In this document: positions 14,615-15,278 of the stretch, piece after piece | Layout: every line of letters starts with the position of its first letter | Position numbering within the stretch: position 1 is the stretch's first letter | Origin: Bacteroidales bacterium UBA1736 | GTDB taxonomy: Bacteria; Bacteroidota; Bacteroidia; Bacteroidales; UBA932 | Assembly: GCA_002315825.1 (NCBI GenBank) | Contig: DCIC01000147.1 | Span: 1-15,278 of the forward strand | Reading direction: 5' to 3' | Length of the DNA stretch: 15,278 nucleotides | The notes under the pieces: generated by a model | What the model saw: the letters and a program-made list of their open reading frames with translations, nothing else | What the model was told of the DNA's origin: nothing | Database searches by the model: none | Position numbers and translations under genes: made by a program

Positions 14615-15278
14615 ATGTCTGATTCCGGCTTTTTTACCAGTCCCGATATCCGTCATAAAGATATCACTTCCCCGCCTGAGCTTATTCACGAGTCTCAGGA
14701 TGGTTGGTCACAGTTATACCTGGTCGATAAAGACGGACGCTTCAGAATATACAAGGCGCTGAAGGAAGAATTCCGTGGTGAAGTGAAATACGAGACACTT
14801 CTGAGAAAAGAATTTGAAATCGGCTATAAGATGTCCCATCCTTGCATTTGCGAAGTGTATGGTTTTCTTGAGATTGAGGACTTTGGAAATGTCATTGAGA
14901 TGGAGTGGATAGATGGTGTTACTCTAGGAGAGTTTCTGCATAGAGGCAAGCCATCCAAGTCTTTGTCCAAAAGTCTGATACTCCAGCTCTGTGATGCTGT
15001 GAGTTATTGTCATTCAAGGCAAATTATCCATCGTGACATCAAGCCTGAAAATATTATGATCACCCATACAGGCAATCGATTAAAGCTGCTTGATTTCGGT
15101 CTTTCGGACTCAGAATCCCATTCTGTCTTTAAATCTGCTTGTGGGACGACTTCTTTCGCTGCTCCGGAAGTAATAGACGGAGGCCCTCCTGATGAGCTTT
15201 CAGACATTTATTCCTTAGGTAAGGTTATATCATTGCTTCATCCTGCGTTTGGCTCAATCGCGAGAAAGTGTATGAGAA
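14615..15278 (+). CDS. Hanks-type Ser/Thr protein kinase, partial (runs off the right end)
   Basis: The open frame begins with ATG at 14615 and continues without a stop to the window edge, giving 221 residues. It is a protein kinase domain: likely ATP-binding lysine K47 (RIYKALKEE), helix C glutamate probably E66, catalytic loop HRDIKPEN (139-146), metal-binding DFG (160-162), APE (183-185) and SDIYSLG (196-202). The catalytic residues are all present, so activity is expected. The usual glycine-rich loop is replaced by ESQDGWSQLYLV (about 26-37), with few glycines. No membrane helix or signal peptide is seen before the cut, so this part is cytosolic. An in-frame TAA at 14588-14590 leaves this ATG as the natural start. 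Downstream domains and the substrate are unknown. The neighbouring secreted protein gene is divergent. Confidence 0.9.
   Translation, partial: MSDSGFFTSPDIRHKDITSPPELIHESQDGWSQLYLVDKDGRFRIYKALKEEFRGEVKYETLLRKEFEIGYKMSHPCICEVYGFLEIEDFGNVIEMEWIDGVTLGEFLHRGKPSKSLSKSLILQLCDAVSYCHSRQIIHRDIKPENIMITHTGNRLKLLDFGLSDSESHSVFKSACGTTSFAAPEVIDGGPPDELSDIYSLGKVISLLHPAFGSIARKCMR

Overview
The window looks like chromosomal DNA from a member of the Bacteroidota, most likely Bacteroidales. The reasons are Bacteroidetes-type -7 promoter elements (TAnnTTTG), mostly weak or absent Shine-Dalgarno sequences, a complete Na+-NQR operon in nqrABCDEF order, a large M16 lipoprotein peptidase of the subfamily I associate with Bacteroidetes, and a patatin-POTRA-barrel protein. 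Genus cannot be fixed from sequence reading alone. The standard genetic code fits all genes.

Region 1 (37-5885, minus strand) is a compact six-gene operon for the sodium-pumping NADH:quinone oxidoreductase. It reads nqrA-B-C-D-E-F from right to left, with gaps of 3 to 15 bp, and ends in a clear intrinsic terminator at 37-69. All expected cofactor sites are visible: four ferredoxin cysteines and the FAD motif in NqrF, S/TGAT flavinylation motifs in NqrB and NqrC, and conserved membrane cysteines in NqrD and NqrE. The maturation genes apbE and nqrM are not in the window.

Region 2 (5886-5973) is a short divergent control region. It has a -7-like element on each strand, only 12 bp apart, so the two promoters would share almost the same DNA.

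Region 3 (5974-13633, plus strand) is a three-gene cluster with gaps of 14 and 2 bp. It encodes a UvrD/PcrA-type helicase with a C-terminal Tudor-like domain, a 964-residue M16 zinc-peptidase lipoprotein, and a 796-residue patatin phospholipase joined to a POTRA domain and an outer-membrane barrel (type Vd, PlpD-like layout). The first protein acts on DNA, while the other two belong to the cell envelope, so the cluster is probably transcriptional rather than one pathway.

Region 4 (13644-15278) holds a secreted protein of unknown function with a helical N-terminal half and a beta-rich, probably outer-membrane C-terminal half (minus strand). Divergent from it, across only 41 bp, is a Hanks-type Ser/Thr protein kinase that runs off the right end of the window. 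This pair is the best candidate for a poorly described system, although a functional link between the two is inference.

No tRNA, rRNA, CRISPR array, insertion sequence or gene-free stretch over 300 bp was seen.
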